Notes: a model not told the origin generated them from the sequence alone. A stretch of 64,000 nt of DNA from Panulirus ornatus (GCF_036320965.1 NC_092228.1:16573893-16637892); one strand, 5' to 3'. Counted from the first letter of the stretch, positions 23,343-33,173 are shown. Translations and numbers: made by a program.

Positions 23343-23605
23343 CGGGGTCCCGGATTAGCCTACCGTCTGCATGCCCTTACCAGGTTCAGTGCCTGATTAT
23401 CATCATCCCGCTGGGACTATCTGCATGCATGCTTGCTTGCTTGCACTGTCCTACCGAGACTGAAAACTTCCAGCCTCCTGGGGAATTTATGAACGCCCCA
23501 GATTCACATGACAAGCCGACATAAGACAAAGGAGGGATTGCTGCGAAAATTACACGTCTGTCCGTTAAATGTCGCCGATTACCGTCACGGTTTGAAATGA
23601 CAATG

Positions 23606-23760
23606 TATTCTTATTGGCCGGCTGGAGGGAGTGGGGGAGGAGGAGGAGGAGTCTTATTGGCTGGTTGGGGGAGAGGAGGAGGAGGAGGAATGGGGGAAGA
23701 GGTGGCCTTGTGATGTGTTTACTGGATCAGCCGTGCACTCCTGTGATTGGATGAATGCAC
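23606..23760. promoter_or_regulatory. Three reversed CCAAT boxes with GGA-rich spacers
   Basis: TCTTATTGGCCGGC near 23608, TCTTATTGGCTGG near 23651 and GTGATTGGATG near 23744 lie within 150 bp, separated by (GGA)-rich runs. The first two share the flank TCTTATTGGC and so may be a local duplication. Three NF-Y-type boxes would suit a promoter, but no start site can be placed. Confidence 0.22.
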
Positions 23761-23943
23761 GGACGGACGATGACCCCCCTCAGTAATTTCAATGAACCCC
23801 CTCGACCTCAGAAGTGCTCGTTATGTCTACTGACAAAAAAAAAAAAAAATATGAGAGGTCAAGGAAGCGATATGCATCGATAACATTCGTCCCGCCTGCC
23901 TACCAGCCATTCGGCCCCACATCAACTTATAGTACCGGGTGAC

Positions 23944-23948
<5 letters not shown>

Positions 23949-24009
<61 letters not shown>

Positions 24010-24072
24010 CTCCTAAGAATGAGAGCTATAAGACGCCACAACACATAACAGTTCAAGTCAAAATCCAAAGAG

Positions 24073-24126
<54 letters not shown>
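23949..24126. repeat. Two (CA)n microsatellites
   Basis: CA at 23949-24005 and 24075-24126, separated by 69 bp of mixed sequence. The preceding 23765-23948 has an oligo-A run and nothing else recognisable. Confidence 0.96.
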
Positions 24127-24130
<4 letters not shown>

Positions 24131-24439
24131 TAAAACCAAACCTTCACCACACAACCCAAACCACTAGGTCACAGCTCTTGAATCAAGAGGTCTTCAGAGC
24201 CCCCAACTAATAAACAATAGTCCCAGACAAAACAGAGATCCTAACCTTCAAAGCCAGGGTCTACAACTCCACGGAGACAGAACACAGACAACACAGTCCA
24301 AAGAGCCATAGCCCGGGACCCCAGTGTGCCACAGTCCTTAACTCACAGTTGTATTTTTCTATCTCATGTTGCCAGCTCCCTCACCCAACCATTCACTCTG
24401 GAGCCCTCGACCAAAGCATTCGTCCAGGTGGTTCTAGCT

Positions 24440-24890
24440 CCGCATAATCACTTGAAGGAGTTGAAAGCAGTTCGACTTATAATCTGTCCCTTCCCTTACG
24501 CCGCAATCTTGGTTCATTTTCCCTCTTCTGTAGGTATCACTTTGGTTTTCGCTCCCAAGTGCTGGCTGCTTGTGTGACCCCTAACACTAGCTAGACCACA
24601 CAATACTCGGCAAGCTGCTGCGTCACATGATTACCGAGAGGCCGTTGGCAACTCAAGGGTGGGCCGTTTTGATAACGGTTTCTTTCCCTACACCTCGAAG
24701 CCTTGGCACTCTCACGTCCTTCCCTATAACTATGACCTGGCACATTTAAAAGACAGTTTTTTTTTTCTCTTCCTTCAAAAAATTTGTAAGAACTTCCTTC
24801 TCTCTTTATTCTTCCTTTCATTAACTTTTCCATACCTCAATTAAGGCCCGGCCTCGATGTGGACTTTTGTCCTTGACTGGAGCCTGCAAC
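24440..24890 (+). pseudogene. Decayed Jockey-like LINE, C-terminal end, second copy
   Basis: Broken frames read KAVRLI, LPLRRNLGSFSLFCRY, then RPHNTRQAAASHDY and NSRVGRFDNGFFPYTSK, ending YDLAHLKDS. This is the usual order of the Jockey C-terminus (LxxRRNVASLxxFYRY, TR..., FIPYTxKLWNSLP, YDLxxFK). It parallels 22080-22390, so the two copies are related and in the same orientation. It contains no catalytic RT motifs. Confidence 0.6.

Positions 24891-24892
<2 letters not shown>

Positions 24893-24969
<77 letters not shown>
24893..24969. repeat. (GA)n microsatellite
   Basis: 77 bp of GA adjoining the end of the Jockey-like remnant. Confidence 0.97.
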
Positions 24970-24972
<3 letters not shown>

Positions 24973-25955
24973 GGCCGAAGCCACCAATCTACAGCTCCCA
25001 AAACATGGGACACATTTACGCCGAGCGCGAAGACAGGAGCCTCCGGCATCCCACAAGGGGAAGAGCTCTCAGCGGAAACATGATCCCGTAAAGAACACAC
25101 CCTTACGAGGGACGCATCCACAATCTGAATGGTTGAGGTCACACCCCTACCTTATTCCAGGCCCACTCAATCACCACATATTCAAAGCCATGTGATGTGT
25201 GTACTTATGGTCACGACCCAGACTGTTCAGGGTGCCTGCCTCTCACGTTTACGAAGATCGCCGATCGCGCGATCACACAAACGATCACAATCGACGCCCA
25301 GTGCAACAGTCCCCCCATAACCTATGATTACACCCGATGCCCCCGCCAACTGGTCACAGACGAACGGGTTAAGGTCGTAATCCTCACCGTCACGACCATA
25401 ACCCGCCATGTTTATGGCCACCATCCATCAGGAGTGCCTCCCGCTCGAAAATACCCCATCCGAAGCTGCCGGAGCGTCGCTCCCGACACGCGTGGACGCA
25501 CCACCCGCCGTTGCAAGGCGTCGCGAAAAAACGCCAAGAGAAGTGAATACATATATAATCACACACACACAAACACACCTCTTACAAGAATGTGCCAACC
25601 GTCTAGCTCTAACCTGTTGCACGGCCGTGCACCACCTTCACGTCTCACTCTGCCCCCAGCTAGACCGACCTGCTGCACCGCCCCGTATCATCTTCACGCC
25701 CCGCTGTGCCCTCACCGACCTGTTGCATCGCGCCTCACCTAACCCACTCCGGCATCCCTGCCATCGTGACCCCGCCACCATCCTCACTCACACCACACTC
25801 TGCACATGACATCCGTCCTTACAGGTGTGTGTGACCACGAGTAATGCCTTCAGGTCATGTTTCGTGTTTATGCATTCGACGTAGGTGCTCGCACGCGCTG
25901 GGCATCCAGCTACTCTACCATACGCTGAGGGAAGGGCCCCTGTGTCCCTCAATAC

Positions 25956-25958
<3 letters not shown>
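24970..25958. other. Unassigned C-rich sequence
   Basis: 25560-25800 has loosely recurring CACCTTCACG / CTGTTGCA blocks that may be a very decayed repeat. No gene recognised. Confidence 0.4.
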
Positions 25959-26033
<75 letters not shown>

Positions 26034-26040
26034 GAGAGAG
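25959..26040. repeat. (GA)n microsatellite
   Basis: 82 bp of GA with a single GATA interruption near 26028. Confidence 0.97.
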
Positions 26041-26859
26041 TCTATTGCTGAAGCAGTCGGGTAGGAACCCCCACACCTGTGGAGCCGCGAGTGGGACTGA
26101 AATCACCCAGGAGGTGTGTGTACCCATGCTCGCGCGCTCGCCCTGCGCCCTTTTTTGCCCTCATTCTGATACCCGACGTTAGAAGCACCCAATGAGATAA
26201 CCAATACGAGACGCAGTACAAATACGTGTCATGGCAGAAAATAATGGCCAATCATACATTCAACACGGGCTAGGGGGGGGGGGGGGGACCTGGGGGGATC
26301 AAGTCTCTCCCATTGACACAGACAACGAGCGTTCGGTGGCATTAGGGGAGGGGAGGGGAGGGGGGGGGCGCAGAGGAACAGAACGGGTTCCACTTTGATA
26401 TTACGGTGCCGTCGCATGTCTGGGGGGGAGGGGGGGGGGGGGGGAATAAGTCCAATCGCTGGGAGGCGGGACGGACGTAACTCAGGCCGCCTGACTCGCC
26501 CAGAGTCGTAAGATGAGAGAAAGAAACGTCTGCCTCCTGCTGCTGGGGAGTGTAAACATACCCTCGCCCCCACACACACACAAGGATGGGGGGGGAAGGG
26601 GGTCACAATGGCAACAGCTGGCATCTATCGCACGCATCTTGAAGTATTGCCATTTATTTCGAATTTACATAACTGGGTGTATAAGTGAGTCTACTAACTG
26701 CAAGTACAGCAAGGGCTTGGCCGTGACCCCCCTGCACTACTGGTCCACGGACGGATGGGCAGGGAGGTCGTCACGGACGGCTAACTACGAGGAACATCAC
26801 GGACAGGGTAGGTCCGGGCATCGCCATGGTCGGGTGGCTACAGGTGTTAGTCAAGGACG
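26041..26859. other. Unassigned sequence with long G runs
   Basis: G-rich strings at about 26273-26300, 26345-26370 and 26420-26444 could form quadruplexes on the plus strand. No gene recognised. Confidence 0.45.
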
Positions 26860-27190
26860 GTTAGCTAATCACACGGGCATCGTCAAGGACGTGTAATCAC
26901 GGGGGTCGTCACGGACGTGTAGCCACGGGGGTTGTCACGGACGTGTGGCCACGGGCGTCGTCACGGACGTGTAGCTATGGGCGTCGTCACGGACGTGTAG
27001 CCACGGGCGTCGTCACGGACGCGTAGCCAATGGGGTCGTCCCGGTCGTGTAGCCATAGGGGTTTTCACGGACATGTAGCCATGGGGGTCTTCACGGACGT
27101 GTAGCCACGGAGGTCGACACGGACGTGTAGCCAAGGAGGTCATCACGGACGTGTAGCCATGGATGTCATCACGGATGGGATTACGACACA
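26860..27190. repeat. 26-bp minisatellite
   Basis: About 12 units around GTCACGGACGTGTAGCCA plus a variable G-rich spacer. Diverged units extend from about 26750 and to about 27290. Each unit carries one TGACG half-site on the minus strand. Confidence 0.92.
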
Positions 27191-27419
27191 CATCGTCGTC
27201 GACGGACAGCCTCGTCAGACCTTATCACGGACGGGTAACTACGGACGTCGTCACGGACGGGGACGGCCACGGACGTACAGCCACGGACCCTGACGCCTCG
27301 GAGACGCCTCAACTTTGGGTACCACAACGAGAGTAAACAAGGTCGTCTACGTCAAATCAGCGGGGTACCATTTCATCGTTAATCCTGTCTATATAACGAA
27401 AAAGCTGGCCATCAATTGA

Positions 27420-27560
27420 TAAGGTCGAGTGCGACGTCTTTCCCGTCCCTGCCAGGTCGAGTGTGACGTCTTTCCAGTCCCTGCCAGGTCGAGTGTGACG
27501 TCTTTCCCGTCCTTACCAGGACGAGTGTGACTGTCTTTTCCGACTGTGACGTCTTTACTG
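27420..27560. repeat. 32-bp minisatellite with near-CRE sites
   Basis: Four to five units of GAGTGTGACGTCTTTCC plus CGTCCCTGCCAGGTC. Most units hold TGACGTCT, seven of eight bases of a CRE. The fourth unit has an inserted base (GACTGTC). Confidence 0.9.
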
Positions 27561-27917
27561 TCTGTACCAAGATAATAATAATTATAATATCATAAACATC
27601 ATTACATTTGCGCAGAACTATACGTAGTTTTACCAAGCTGTGATACAGAACTCGTTTCAGCCTCTGATGTTGCGGGACCACAAAACCTGATCCAAGAAGA
27701 GAGATCATTCTCTCATTCGTCTCCTTGAACAATGTGTGGGCGTCTCGGGAAGCCATCAGGAACAGAACGAATCTCTAAAATTACTACAATTACGCTGCTT
27801 GATTTCAAATATAATCTTATCTTTCGATGACGTTCCTTCCTTAAAAGAAATGTACCAGTTGGCAGAGTTGTTAGACAGAATCATAAATACATATATATAC
27901 ACATTTTCCTCTTCCAG

Positions 27918-28006
27918 TCTTCGGTGGCCAAGACGGAGAAGACTTGCTTGTCACGGCTGTTTCTAATGCCAACCAGGTGTTCATCAATACAGCAACACTT
28001 GAATGA
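27918..28006 (+). CDS. Candidate terminal exon, SMP-30/regucalcin-like C-terminus
   Basis: A pyrimidine-rich acceptor (CATTTTCCTCTTCCAG) ends at 27917. In phase 1 the following 28 codons read FGGQDGEDLLVTA and then NQVFINTATLE before a TGA at 28004-28006. The spacing FGGxDxxxLxVT is typical of the last conserved strand of SMP-30/gluconolactonase/luciferin-regenerating proteins, six-bladed beta-propellers that bind a divalent metal and hydrolyse lactones. No upstream exon with the rest of the propeller was found in the preceding kilobase. It may be a real distant gene end, a relic or chance. Confidence 0.3.
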
Positions 28007-28553
28007 GAATGCATATGTTAACCCTCACACTTCACGTGCTCAGAACTCTGGCGGTGAAGGCAGAAGCAGCAGCAGCAGGAGGAGGAGGAGATGTGAAGTG
28101 GAACTCTTGCTGTTACAGATTCGTCAGGGTCCTCCACCTGACGCAGGTCTTCTGCCGCATCGAAGACCCATTCTCGGGACGCCACAGACGGTGCGAAACC
28201 TCTCTGATCTAAGTCAGTCTCATGTTCCGTGATGGTATCTGAAGCTAAATGTCGACCTGGGGTGATGTTCTTGCATCGAGGAACAAGACCGAATCCCCCT
28301 GACATCAGTGAGAATCATAAAACCCTTATCTTGCCACACATCTAGCCGAGGGAAACTTGCCGAATGTGATGTGAGGGAGGAGAAAAAACAGCGCTCTGCT
28401 GCAGGAGCTGGGCCCGTTAACGTTCGCGGGGGTACACCACCACGCAACACGGGGCTCTCGCGACGTGGGCCCCAAGAACCGTGACGGTAGCACTGACCTT
28501 CAGGGTGATACTCGGGGAAGGTGGAGATGGATTCATGCTTTAACACCCACCAC

Positions 28554-28556
<3 letters not shown>
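28007..28556. other. Unassigned sequence
   Basis: Follows the candidate exon. I find no AATAAA-type polyadenylation signal in the first 300 bp and no other gene. Confidence 0.4.

Positions 28557-28594
<38 letters not shown>
28557..28594. repeat. Poly(A) run
   Basis: 38 consecutive A. It could be the tail of a plus-strand retroposon, but the sequence upstream matches no element seen elsewhere in the window. Confidence 0.95.
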
Positions 28595-28596
<2 letters not shown>

Positions 28597-29039
28597 AAGA
28601 ATTGTGGCGGAGCTATCAAAATCTAGTGACCAGTGAGGCGACGTGTGGTGAGGTGGGAGAGGAGAGAGTCTCGGTGAGACGAGAGATGGGAGAGGGTAAG
28701 AATAAGTGAGGGGGAAGGAGTGGGTGGGGAAGGGGAGGAGGGGAATGAGGGAAGGAAGTGAGAGATAAAGGAAAAGTGGGGAGGGGAGACGAAGGGTTCT
28801 TGTGTGCCGGCTGGAGATAAATCCACGTAAATCTTTCTTGATTGTTGACTAGAGGGAGAGGCTCTGAGAGCTCAATTTCGGAGGGGGGTATGTTGCAGAT
28901 CCCTCAGACGCTCGGTGGGGGAGTATAAACACTAGGAAAGGAGGAGGGTAATCAGGTTTAACACAAGTGTTCCTCTGGTGTTTGAAGGAAGGTCACGAAC
29001 CCAAGAATTTACCTTCACCTCTTTACAAATGGTGGACTT
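28595..29039. other. G/A-rich unassigned sequence
   Basis: Purine-rich from 28640 to 28800, then mixed. No gene recognised. Confidence 0.4.
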
Positions 29040-29440
29040 TTAACCCTGGCCCCTAATAAGGTCCCTCAATACGATATGCTTCAAGGCTTCACATGGGTCC
29101 CTACGGCTTCAAAAACACATGAACCCCAAGGCTTCAGATGCTCATTAGTGAACTACACTCATGAACCTCAAGGTTTAAAATGTATATGAACCCAAGCCTT
29201 GAAAATGACACGAACCCAAATGCTTCAGAAACTCATGAACCCTCAAGGTTTCAGAAATTCATGAACCCTCAAGGCTTCAGAAGCTCATGAACTCTCAAGG
29301 TTTCAAAAACTCATGAACCCTCAAGGCTTCAGAAGCTCATGAACAATCAAGGTTTCAGAAGCCCATGAACCCTCAAGGCTTCAGAAACTCATGAACCCTC
29401 AAGGCTTCAGAAGCTCATGAACCCTCAAAGATTCAGACCC
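29040..29440. repeat. 26-bp minisatellite
   Basis: Units around CTCATGAACCCTCAAGG and CTTCAGAA. The left units (29040-29220) are strongly diverged. The right units (29225-29430) are near identical, alternating GGCTTCAG and GGTTTCA. Confidence 0.92.
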
Positions 29441-29559
29441 ACCTTAACCCGGGGAGAACAGCTTTGTTTATGTTCAGAGTACGTAGTTAAGTGGGGACAC
29501 CTCTGGGGTCAAGGTGATCATAAATTACAGAAAAAACTCAGTTTTTTTTTTCTTTTCAG

Positions 29560-29611
29560 CAGACACACGAACGTCGCTTACGTCATTCGTATTAAAATGT
29601 TGTCCGGTGAC
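29560..29611 (+). CDS. Candidate 49/52-nt micro-exon
   Basis: Flanked by an excellent acceptor (T-run, CTTTTCAG) with a tandem CAGCAG choice at 29557-29562, and by GAC/GTAAGT at 29611/29612. One phase is open and reads RHTNVAYVIRIKMLSGD. No family is recognised and no partner exon could be found. Confidence 0.18.
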
Positions 29612-29616
29612 GTAAG
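29577..29616. promoter_or_regulatory. Inverted pair of CRE-like sites
   Basis: CTTACGTCA at 29577-29585 is matched by its exact reverse complement TGACGTAAG at 29608-29616. Each contains TGACGTAA, a bZIP (ATF/CREB or PAR-type) recognition variant. It overlaps the candidate micro-exon, so one of the two readings is probably incidental. Confidence 0.25.
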
Positions 29617-30062
29617 TCCCTGACGGCAGATAAATAACATAATCATCAATAACTGCGAAAAAAATAATGCTTAAAAATAACTACTAAAAAAAAATAATAC
29701 TGCTTTAAAAACTTAAAAGAAATTACTCATTATAAAGCAACGAGTAATAGTGATCTCCCTTCTCCGGACGCAGGGGTGAGACATGAGTACAGTAACGCTT
29801 GTGTTACGCAAACAGACAGACAGGTCCCGGGTGCTTGCGGGCCCGCATCCACACATGCACTGGACGCCAGTGACCACCGCCACCACGGGTTCAACACGGG
29901 GGAGCAAGAACGCCCCAGAGCGCAACGGAGCGTTGCAAGGAGCAACACCACCAGCGACTCCACACACCAGCTGGCAGACCCTTGACCCTCCCCTCCCCAC
30001 CACTGGAAGAACACCTACCCTCCTCCCCCACCACTGGAACAACACCTACCCTCCTCCCCACC
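29617..30062. other. Unassigned sequence
   Basis: A-rich to 29700, then mixed. A short direct duplication around ACACCTACCCTCCTCCCC lies at 30010-30060. No gene recognised. Confidence 0.45.
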
Positions 30063-30090
30063 ATATATATATATATATATATATATATAT
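30063..30090. repeat. (TA)n microsatellite
   Basis: 28 bp of TA bordering element Y. Confidence 0.95.
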
Positions 30091-30170
30091 TCCTATGAGT
30101 CCACGGGGAAAATGGAACACAATAAGCTCCCAAGTGCACTTTCCTGTAATAATCACATCATCACACATAT
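30088..30170 (-). mobile_element. Dispersed element Y, copy 2 (partial)
   Basis: Reverse complement of part of 3725-3800: ATTCCTATGAGTCCACGGGG, AGTGCACTTTC and TAATAATCACATCATCA. It is bounded by (TA)n on the left and TATATATA near 30168, and shorter than copy 1. Confidence 0.6.
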
Positions 30171-30393
30171 ATATATACGTGTCTATGTACAGACTCCACA
30201 TGACCTGAACTAAGGTCAGCATCCAGGTCAGTCAAGTTCCTCTGAACCATCAGGTCAATGACCTACCAAATTTCATTTCCAAATATGCCTATAGCTCACA
30301 TTACCGTTTTCATCAAAGGTATCTGGTATGTAACGGGGCCATTTCTTCCCGGAATATATAGTTTTGTATGTGTAATGGGAAGAGGCGTCTCCC

Positions 30394-30509
30394 CAATCTA
30401 TATGGTGATCACAATAGGCTTTATGCTGGAATAAAGCGGCCAAAATAATAGTGCTTTATTCCAGCATATAAAATAAAGGAGAGGCCTCCTGTCATCACCA
30501 TATAGATTG
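30394..30509. repeat. Nested inverted repeat (foldback), 116 bp
   Basis: The outer arms CAATCTATATGGTGAT (30394-30409) and ATCACCATATAGATTG (30494-30509) are perfect complements. The inner arms ATGCTGGAATAAAGC (30423-30437) and GCTTTATTCCAGCAT (30453-30467) are also perfect. The loop is 15 nt, with asymmetric internal gaps of 13 and 26 nt. It could be a cruciform, a MITE-like relic or a hairpin RNA precursor. Confidence 0.85.
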
Positions 30510-30838
30510 CATTATAAATACAGATCTGTGGTTCTGGAAAGAAAACGTTGTGTGGTTCTGTTTAACGCAAGGTACCTGTGATGATAATAAATAAAAACGT
30601 TGACATGAACTAGGGCCGGTTCTCGTTAACTTGAGAACTGACCTTATTTTTGGCAAAGAATATCTCCCGACCTGACCCAAGGCTGTCAAGGTCAGGTCAG
30701 GTCAGGTCAAGCAATGGTGTTACCTCCCCCTCAAACTACCTCACCAAGGCTCTGTATATGTCCCCTGCGTACGTACGTTCTCTGTTGTAACTGTGTCACA
30801 TGTCGCACTATGGGGGACATCCATCAAATTTTCTTCTT

Positions 30839-30878
30839 TGATCTTGCTGTTTTTCGGTGCATTTGTGACATATGAGAT

Positions 30879-30881
<3 letters not shown>
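30839..30881 (+). repeat. Element Z, left inverted copy
   Basis: GATCTTGCTGTTTTTCGGTG then CATTTGTGACATATGAGAT, abutting (TA)n. The reverse complement occurs with a few changes at 32555-32592, so this and the right copy face each other across the LINE. Confidence 0.7.

Positions 30882-30971
<90 letters not shown>
30882..30971. repeat. (TA)n microsatellite
   Basis: 90 bp of TA. The LINE coding sequence starts at its right edge without any 5' LINE sequence. Confidence 0.97.
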
Positions 30972-30974
<3 letters not shown>

Positions 30975-32470
30975 ACAAAGGCAAAGGGGATAAGAGTGAG
31001 TGTTCAAATTACAGAGGTATAAGTTTGTTGAGTATTCCTAGTAAATTATATGGGAGGATATTGATTGAGAGGGTGAAGGCATGTACTGACCATCAGATTG
31101 GGGAAGAGCAGTGTGGTTTCAGAAGTGGTAGAGGATGTGTGGATCAAGTGTTTGCTTTGAAGAATGTATGTGAGAAATACTTAGAAAAGCAAATGGATTT
31201 GTATGTAGCATTTATGGATCTGGAGAAGGCATATGATAGAGTTGATAGAGATGCTCTGTGGAAGGTATTAAGAATATATGGTGTGGGAGGCAAGTTGTTA
31301 GAAGCAGTGAAGTTTTTATCGAGGATGTAAGGCATGTGTACGTGTAGGAAGAGAGGAAAGTGATTGGTTCTCAGTGAATGTAGGTTTGCGGCAGGGGTGT
31401 GTGATGTCTCCATGGTTGTTTAATTTGTTTATGGATGGGGTTGTTAGGGAGGTGAATGCAAGAGTTTTGGAAAGAGGGGCAAGTATGAAGTCTGTTGGGG
31501 ATGAGAGAGCTTGGGAAGTGAGTCAGTTGTTGTTCGCTGATGATACAGCGCTGGTGGCTGATTCATGTGAGAAACTGCAGAAGCTGGTAAAGTGTGTGAA
31601 AGAAGAAAGTTAAGAGTAAATGTGAATAAGAGCAAGGTTATTAGGTACAGTAGGGTTGAGGGTCAAGTCAATTGGGAGGTGAGTTTGAATGGAGAAAAAC
31701 TGGAGGAAGTGAAGTGTTTTAGATATCTGGGAGTGGATCTGTCAGCGGATGGAACCATGGAAGCGGAAGTGGATCATAGGGTGGGGGAGGGGGCGAAAAT
31801 TTTGGGAGCCTTGAAAAATGTGTGGAAGTCGAGAACATTATCTCGGAAAGCAAAAATGGGTATGTTTGAAGGAATAGTGGTTCCAACAATGTTGTATGGT
31901 TGCGAGGCGTGGGCTATGGATAGAGTTGTGCGCAGGAGGATGGATGTGCTGGAAATGAGATGTTTGAGGACAATGTGTGGTGTGAGGTGGTTTGATCGAG
32001 TAAGTAACGTAAGGGTAAGAAAGATGTGTGGAAATAAAAAGAGCGTGGTTGAGAGAGCAGAAGAGGGTGTTTTGAAATGGTTCGGGCACATGGAGAGAAT
32101 GAGTGAGGAAAGATTGACCAAGAGAATATATGTGTCGGAGGTGGAGGGAACGAGGAGAAGAGGGAGACCAAATTGGAGGTGGAAAGATGGAGTGAAAAAG
32201 ATTTTGTGTGATCGGGGCCTGAACATGCAAGAGGGTGAAAGGAGGGCATGGAATAGAGTGAATTGGAGCGATGTGGTATACCGGGGTTGACGTGCTGTCA
32301 GTGGATTGAATCAAGGCATGTGAAGCGTCTGGGGTAAACCATGGAAAGCTGTGTAGGTATGTATATTTGCGTGTGTGGACGTATGTATATACATGTGTAT
32401 GGGGGTGGGTTGGGCCATTTCTTTCGTCTGTTTCCTTGCGCTACCTCGCAAACGCGGGAGACAGCGACAA

Positions 32471-32474
<4 letters not shown>
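30972..32474 (+). mobile_element. RTE-like non-LTR retrotransposon, 5'-truncated, with 3' UTR
   Basis: Best preserved element in the window: RT fingers to C-terminus (30974-32290), then a 3' UTR of about 180 bp. The UTR has GTGCTGTCAGTGGATTGAA, a TATGTATATAC-rich part, GGGTGGGTTGGGCC, TTTCTTTCGTCTGTTTCCTT and the CGCTACCTCGC end block, before a 28-nt A run and (TA)n. Truncated copies lie at 3160-3361 and 9463-10076. The endonuclease domain and any ORF1 are missing, so it cannot move on its own. The clade (RTE/BovB-type) is inferred from the C-terminal LYGCEAW, WFGHMERM and GRPNWRWKDGV pattern. Confidence 0.85.
30974..32290 (+). pseudogene. Reverse transcriptase ORF of the RTE-like LINE, two frameshifts
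   Basis: Motifs in order: NYRGISLL, QCGFRSGRGCVDQVFAL, DLEKAYDRVDRDALW (catalytic Asp codon 31217-31219), VGLRQGCVMSPWLFNLFMD, LLFADDTALVAD (FADD codons 31533-31544), LRVNVNKSKV, FRYLGVDLSADG, then MLYGCEAW, VLKWFGHMERM and GRPNWRWKDGV, ending at the stop 32288-32290. One frameshift lies in the T run 31313-31317 (one extra T by comparison with the family), giving a stop at 31327. The other lies near 31585-31600, just before RRKLRVNV. All three RT Asp codons survive, so inactivation looks fairly recent. Confidence 0.85.

Positions 32475-32554
<80 letters not shown>
32474..32554. repeat. Poly(A) tail grading into (TA)n
   Basis: 28 A at 32474-32501 follow the LINE 3' end, then AT to 32554. The order suggests that the TA tract grew from, or was joined to, the retrotransposon tail. 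Confidence 0.95.
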
Positions 32555-32556
<2 letters not shown>

Positions 32557-32592
32557 TATGTAACAAATGCACCGAAAAGTAGCATGATCATA
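32555..32592 (-). repeat. Element Z, right inverted copy
   Basis: CGTATGTAACAAATGCACCG then AAAAGTAGCATGATC is the reverse complement of the left copy with about four changes. It is followed without a gap by a reversed element X. Confidence 0.7.
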
Positions 32593-32757
32593 CTATTCGC
32601 CATTTCCCGCATCAGCGAGGTAGCGCTAAGAACAGAGGACTGGGCCTTTGAGAGAATATCCTGACCTGGCCCCTTCTCTGTTCCTTCTTTTGGGAAAAAA
32701 AAAAAAATGAGAGGGGAGGATTTCCAGCCCCCCACTCTCTTCCCTTTATAGTCGTCT
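32590..32757 (-). mobile_element. Element X, reversed copy lacking the 5' end
   Basis: Reads ATACTATTCGCCATTTCCCG, GAGGTAGCGCTAAGAACAG, CTTCTCTGTTCCTTCTTTTG, an A run and GGATTTCCAGCCCCCC, ending around TTTATAGTCGTC. The part beyond the CGTAGAAGG landmark is missing. Confidence 0.75.
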
Positions 32758-33172
32758 ATTTATGAGGTGGATGCTTCCACGCCCTGGGTAAGCACATGAG
32801 CGAGGTACACACCCACACCGCCCAAGTGGCAGAGGTCCACACAGGAGACGGGTCGTCCCCTCACACCAGGCGACCACGGGACCCACCCGACTACATCAGC
32901 GCATACGATTATGCTGCCGCAGGTGGGGGAGGAGGACGAAGGACCCATGCCTTCGCCAGTGTACTGGCCAAACGCAGACTAATCAAAAGCCGTTATAACA
33001 GCACCACTGGAGATCATCCTATGGATGATCTAGTTCTCTTCGTTTTTTTTTTTTTCGAGTAAGACGGGTCGGGTCTTGCAAAATCCTTTGACGACATTGC
33101 CCTTCGTTCGACTTGGCTTAAGGACGGGGGGCCCAAGGATGAGGAGGAGGAGGAGGAGGTGATCGTCCGTCC

Positions 33173-33173
<1 letters not shown>
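32758..33173. other. Unassigned sequence
   Basis: A frame from 32796 to 33062 reads through non-repetitive, codon-like sequence (PPDYISAYDYAAAGGGGG) with a CAG/GTGGGG string near 32920. No family is recognised and no acceptor is evident. Confidence 0.35.

Noticed and set aside
30394..30509. Calling the foldback a microRNA gene
   Set aside because: The internal gaps are large and asymmetric. Without small-RNA data only the inverted repeat itself is supported.
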